From the NCBI GenBank assembly GCA_963691815.1, contig OY829648.1:29766383-29830382 (forward strand): a DNA stretch of 64,000 nucleotides, written 5' to 3'. The translations under genes were made by a program, and so were the position numbers. The stretch comes from Echiichthys vipera (Eukaryota > Chordata > Actinopteri > Perciformes > Trachinidae). Positions 60,138 to 64,000 of this stretch are shown here, in pieces. Under the pieces are notes generated by a model. That model was not told the DNA's origin and made no database searches. It was given only the letters and a program-made list of their open reading frames with translations. The stretch's first letter is position 1; every line of letters starts with the position of its first letter.

Positions 60138-61170
60138 AGAAGCAAACTTGTGGTATCGCAGTAAAGAAGCCTTGGGCTGTTTTGCTATGCATTCATCCAA
60201 TAGTGTTCCTTGACACCATTGGAGTAAAGTTGCATTATGTTTTGGTTTAATAATTCATCAGACATGGGGTTTAAAAGTTAGAGTGCTATACCTGCCAGCT
60301 CAGCCTACAGCATGTGAAAGTGTGTGTTGTGGTGTGCAAAAGTGCAAACACACGATACGCCAGTCATGTTTTATGTGTCTTCTTTGGCATGAGTGGGTAT
60401 ATGCTCTTCTCCATCCCCTTGAGGAGAAGGAGAAGAGCATGAACTCATCAGCAGGGTTTAGAGTCACATACATCTTTTAACAATTTCAATTTAAGTGCCA
60501 TTTTGCCAAATTATAAATTTGTTTCTGGCTCCTTTAATTGGCTTTAGTGGGACTTGTAACACCACTGCAGGGCAGATTGCGAGAGTGACTAATAGAGAGA
60601 GAGAGAGCTGAGTGGGAGTAAGTTAAGACAGGGCTCGCAGTATTCATGCAAAGAGGGAGAGAAAAAAAGATGTCTTCTGGCATCAAAGCAGCTCCACTCT
60701 GTAAAATAATTAACAAAAGCAAAATGGAAAGAGGACTTAGTGAATCTTTGGAGCTATCAAAGAATCCATGGAAAATTGAGACGAACAGTTAAGGTCATTT
60801 AAAGAGTGAGACTTTTGAGAGCTTCAAGTTCAAAGTGCAACCTTGAGTGCACTAAAACACAGCCTATAGGTTTGATCTAAGGCTAAAAATAATGCTTGCA
60901 CTGTGCCATTTAGCAGTTGCTGCATGCTGTCCACACCCTGTGCACTGCAGCACTGGATCCGGCTTTACTGCTTGTCGAGATATACTGTAGAGTGTCACAT
61001 CAGCGCAGCTCACTGCATGTAAATCATGGACTGTATAAAAGAGATGGACGTAGCTTCCAGATGTACATATAGTAAATTATGGTCACATTTAGAGTAAAAT
61101 AGATGATATAGCAGGGTATGCTTTTGGATGTGGCTACCGTTTGATTAACAGTTAGTCGTGCTCGTAACTG
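59101..61170. other. Intronic sequence, no gene recognised
   Basis: A (CA)15 tract at 60104-60133. 61021-61050 (ATGGACTGTATAAAAGAGAT GGACGTAG) recalls the start of a common fish repeat, but it is too short to call. Confidence 0.5.
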
Positions 61171-61174
61171 GATG

Positions 61175-61265
61175 GAGCAGGGGTCTGCAACCAGCGGCTC
61201 TGGCGCCGAATGCAGATCTTCAGCTCCTTTTCAGTGGCTCCCTGAGCTAAAAAATAACATGGAAA
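61175..61265 (+). mobile_element. hAT-type terminus (candidate)
   Basis: CAGGGGTCTGCAACCAGCGG then CTCCTTTTCAGTGGCTCCCT resembles the CAGGGGT-type 5' terminus of common hAT elements of fish. No matching right end found. Confidence 0.4.
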
Positions 61266-61464
61266 TTTTGTTTTTGTTTTTTTGCACAGTGGACAATATT
61301 TCAAAGGGAACACCTGTTATCTTGGATCCCAACCACAGCAACTTCCTGGTTGATCCAATATGGAAGTGCCAAAAACTACAGTTCTCTGAGTGTCCACTTG
61401 GGGCAGGTTTCATAATAGAGCAGTTTCTCATTGACCCCCAAGTTGAACACACTGTTTTCACAGC

Positions 61465-61760
61465 ATAATTAAACCTATTTGAGGCCTGGTACAAAAAAAA
61501 GCATTCTAGTCTGTATGTTTAGGTCATATCTCCATGACAACACTGAGGGGGGTGAATTTTTTTTGTACCAGGCTAGTATTTATTTTATTGGAGGTTAAAG
61601 TTTATGAATAATTTGGGGACGCAGCCTCTTGAGTGACAGCTAGCCGCTGGCCCTCACTTCTCTTTGAAAGTATACGTCAGCCAGATGGACATATCTCCCT
61701 CCCCCCAACGTCACATCAAGGCCCTTTTTTGGTAAGAGGAAATGAGGAGGAGTCAAAGTC
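61465..61760 (+). repeat. Dispersed repeat, copy 2 (shared with 15113-15340)
   Basis: Same ordered blocks as copy 1 (AATTAAACCTATTTGAGGCC, CATTCTAGTCTGTATG, TCTCCATGACAACACTGAG, GTATACGTCAGCCAGATGGA, CCCTTTTTTGGTAAGAGGAA). It carries extra material (61590-61665), so it is the fuller copy. Confidence 0.75.
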
Positions 61761-61822
61761 TGACAAGATGGCGACTCCATAGGCGAGGACGACTGGATCA
61801 AGTTGAGAGAACGAAGAGGCTA

Positions 61823-61825
<3 letters not shown>

Positions 61826-61866
<41 letters not shown>

Positions 61867-61892
61867 TATATATATATATATATATATATATA
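61826..61892. repeat. (AT)n microsatellite
   Basis: Two AT runs separated by AACTGT; self-complementary. Confidence 0.95.
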
Positions 61893-62149
61893 CTACAAAT
61901 ATATAGTGGAGCAGAAGAATAAAGTAGCATGTAAATAAAATACTCAAGTAAAGGAGAAGAGCCTTTACTTTAGTCCAATAATTGAGTGAAAACCTCTGGT
62001 TAACAGGTTTGTTCATTTAAGGATTGTTTTCTGGCATGGTTGTTGCACTTTGAGGCCTATGACTACTATTTACATTGATAAAATAAAGACAATATATGTA
62101 CTCCTATGTGCTGCATTGTTTTACAATATCCATTAATGTGATGCTCATA

Positions 62150-62225
62150 TTTTTCCGGCCCCTCATTTTGGATCATTTTCGTCAACCGGCCCCAATTCCA
62201 AATGAATTAAATAGCCCTGATGTAG
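62150..62225 (-). mobile_element. hAT-type terminus (candidate)
   Basis: Minus strand CAGGGCTATTTAATTCATTT then GGGGCCGG resembles the CAGGGCTATTCAATT hAT terminus. Isolated. Confidence 0.4.
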
Positions 62226-62359
62226 CCTATTTCAGTCAGTTCAGTGATTGCTGTTTGTGCGTATTTTAGTGAAAGAAAACCTATTTTCTTCATTCCTTCT
62301 AAGATTTGATAAAGTATAAGTATTTATATTCTTACACCTTTTTGCCAACTAAATATATA

Positions 62360-63138
62360 CCGTAATTTCCGGACTATAAGCCGCTACTTTTTTCCCTCGT
62401 TCTGGTCCCTGCGGCTTATTCAACGGTGCGGCTTTTCTACGGCTTACGGTAACCAGGGGCGCGCACTACCGAGGATGCGCAAGACCGAGGCAGACATCTG
62501 GCGCCAGGTAACGAGAGCAAAACAAAGAGTAGGAGAGCGTCAGCGACAGTTTGCGCGAAGGAAGTGTTCATGCATACACCCTCAATATGGAAAACAAACG
62601 GAGAAGTGCATATGATGCTGCTTTTAAGTTAAAGGCAATCGATCTGGCTTTCAAAGAAGGAAATAGAGCTGCAGCACGTACCCTTGACATCAATGAATCA
62701 ATGGTGAGACGTTGGAGAAGGCAGCATGAAGAACTGACTTTTCACCGGTAGTAGGCTGGGTATTTTGATAACGTAAACGGCCGCAGGACTGCACTTTTAC
62801 TGCCGTGTTACAGGCGAGCACTTTGTAGTACTTTGCACCGTTGTATTATTTGTACTCTGCACGAATGCTGTTCGCCATGTCAAAGATGTGAAAGTTTGAT
62901 TGAATGATTGAAAGATTTATTGTTGATAAATGGGACGCTTTGCGTTCCCAAACAGTCATCTCTGTCCCGACAATCCCCTCCGTGGTAGCAGGAACCCCTA
63001 TATACTACGGTAATTACACATCAAAACGCCTGCGGCTTTTAGTCGGGTGCGGCTAATATATGGAGCAATCTGTATTTTACCCTAAATTTAGCTGGTTCGG
63101 CTTATAGTCAGGTGCGCTTTATAGTCCGGAAATTACGG
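62360..63138 (+). mobile_element. pogo-type non-autonomous transposon with a DNA-binding-domain ORF
   Basis: Perfect inverted termini CCGTAATTTCCGGACTATAA (62360-62379) and its reverse complement (63119-63138), with flanking TA on both sides (62358-62359, 63139-63140). Subterminal GCGGCTT-type motifs recur on both ends. It contains one short ORF and no DDE domain. Confidence 0.88.
62587..62751 (+). CDS. Brinker/psq-type helix-turn-helix ORF (54 aa)
   Basis: ATG 62587 opens MENKRRSAYDAAFKLKAIDL, then AFKEGNRAAARTLDINESMV and RRWRRQ. The pattern F-K-x-x-x-I/V-x-x-A-x-x-x-(x)-G-N-R-A-A-A-R-x-(L/F)-x-(I/V)-x-E-S-x-V-R-R-W-R fits the N-terminal DNA-binding domain of pogo-type transposases (Brinker-like fold). 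The frame is open upstream to a TTG at 62551, but the conserved domain starts at ATG 62587. It ends six codons after the domain, so no catalytic domain follows. It is intact as a stand-alone DNA-binding protein; whether it is expressed is unknown. Confidence 0.75.
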   Translation: MENKRRSAYDAAFKLKAIDLAFKEGNRAAARTLDINESMVRRWRRQHEELTFHR

Positions 63139-63424
63139 TAAATGCGTAAATGCAGCAATGTCTATCCTACTTTTTCAAAATCTGACTTCACTTTCATTTA
63201 AGATTGTTACAATAATCCCTAAGCAAGCTGCCTCATTATTTCAGTTTTTGCATTATTGCATGACATGTCTTTAAGAATATCTGATTTAAAATCATAAGGC
63301 TACAGATCTGATACATGGTATTTTTAGAATCTAAAAGAAATAGAAAAAACAACGAACCAAACTGAACCGAAAAACCGTGACCCCAAAACCGTGATATGAA
63401 CTGAACAGTGGATTTTGTGAAACG

Positions 63425-63457
63425 TTTCACCCCTTATACATATATATACAGTATATA

Positions 63458-63535
<78 letters not shown>

Positions 63536-63545
63536 CACACACACA
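63425..63545. repeat. (AT)n microsatellite
   Basis: A long AT run, about 55 units, with GTATAT interruptions on the left and ACACAC on the right. Confidence 0.95.
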
Positions 63546-63619
63546 TCTATGGTCCAGCATCTTTCCCTGCAGATGGCTAGTCATGAGACTCTGACCCATG
63601 CCCTTGGTAAGCTAACCAT

Positions 63620-63695
63620 GGATAAATCACTCACTCATCTTCAACCGCTTTTCCGGGTTCGGGTCACAGGGGCAACACCTCTAGCAGGGGACCCC
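63620..63695 (-). mobile_element. SINE tail fragment
   Basis: TCATCTTCAACCGCTTTTCC and GGGTTCGGGTCACAGGGGCA match the tail end of the repeat at 47148-47475. Truncated after 75 bp. Confidence 0.6.
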
Positions 63696-63699
63696 AAAC

Positions 63700-64000
63700 T
63701 TCCAAAAAAATCCAAAAAAAACAGAAAATTATTGGAGGAAAATAGTGTTGTGTTTAGTTCTGCAGAGAATTGTATTATGCCATGTATATAGAACAGTTTC
63801 ACTTAACTTTTTACATCTTGCATGATTTCTTTTATATCAACATATATCATGATAGAAACATATGAATAAATAACTGTCTCTGGAGCTCACTTTTTAATTA
63901 GATTTTTTAATTATTACTCCTTCCATGTTTTTCTTTTATCGTAGTCACAAAACCAACTTCATATCCATCAATTACATACACACTTTGACATTAAGGATAT
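63700..64000. other. Sequence to window end, no feature recognised
   Basis: AT-rich, nothing supported. Confidence 0.5.

Noticed and set aside
63567..63602. Possible plus-strand micro-exon (TTTCCCTGCAG ... CTTG|GTAAGC)
   Set aside because: Good splice-like borders, but on the wrong strand for the gene, only 35 nt, and with no partner exon.

Overview
The window looks like intronic DNA of a teleost fish gene. It holds several fish-typical repeat families (Rex6 and Rex1-type LINEs, an L2/Maui-type LINE with an esterase ORF1, a Penelope-like element, Tc1-like and TTAA-type DNA transposons, tRNA-derived SINEs) and long CA/GT, GA/CT and AT microsatellites. There is no bacterial-style gene packing. 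The only host coding sequence I can support is two exons on the minus strand (24415-24508 and 2650-2848). They are phase-compatible across a 21.6 kb intron and encode part of the C-terminal region of a glutamate-carboxypeptidase-II-like (M28B / transferrin-receptor superfamily) protein, best matched from memory to NAALADL2. NAALADL2 is known for very large introns, which fits. I found no further exon of this gene on either side; the right-hand 39 kb would be upstream intron and the first 2.6 kb downstream intron.

Layout, left to right. 0-2.5 kb: the 3' end of a degenerate LINE split by a Penelope-like element made of two head-to-head inverted partial copies. 2.65 kb: exon. 4.5-7.5 kb: a 3'-truncated Ty3/gypsy-type LTR element (5' LTR, gag, protease, RT/RNase H, no integrase core, no 3' LTR). 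9.2-10 kb: an L1-like ORF2 remnant. 11.4-15.1 kb: an almost full-length but broken minus-strand Rex1-like LINE with a G-rich VNTR in its 3' UTR and a small LINE tail inserted in its RT. 18.7-19.4 kb: a deleted Tc1 copy with a SINE head. 21.3-25.8 kb: three members of one hAT-type MITE family, one reduced to its two terminal repeats, plus a 16-bp minisatellite. 24.4 kb: exon. 27.7 kb: a BED-finger fragment. 33.4-34.6 kb: a broken Tc1-like element. 38.1-40.4 kb: Rex6. 41.5-43.3 kb: a THAP-domain element between about 460-bp inverted arms. 43.4, 47.1, 47.5 and 63.6 kb: SINE copies. 46.8-48.4 kb: a TTAA-flanked DNA transposon. 50.2-57.2 kb: an L2-type LINE with a second, younger copy of the same family inserted antisense into its 3' UTR, giving a 2.4 kb-arm inverted repeat. 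58.3-59.1 kb: Rex1 3' end. 62.36-63.14 kb: a pogo-type element keeping only a DNA-binding-domain ORF.

Nothing here works together as a pathway. The elements are independent insertions, several nested, and nearly all are dead: 5' truncation, frameshift or internal deletion. The most intact foreign ORF is the 752-residue endonuclease-RT frame at 50412-52670. All family names come from reading motifs by eye and from memory of the families; no search was run.
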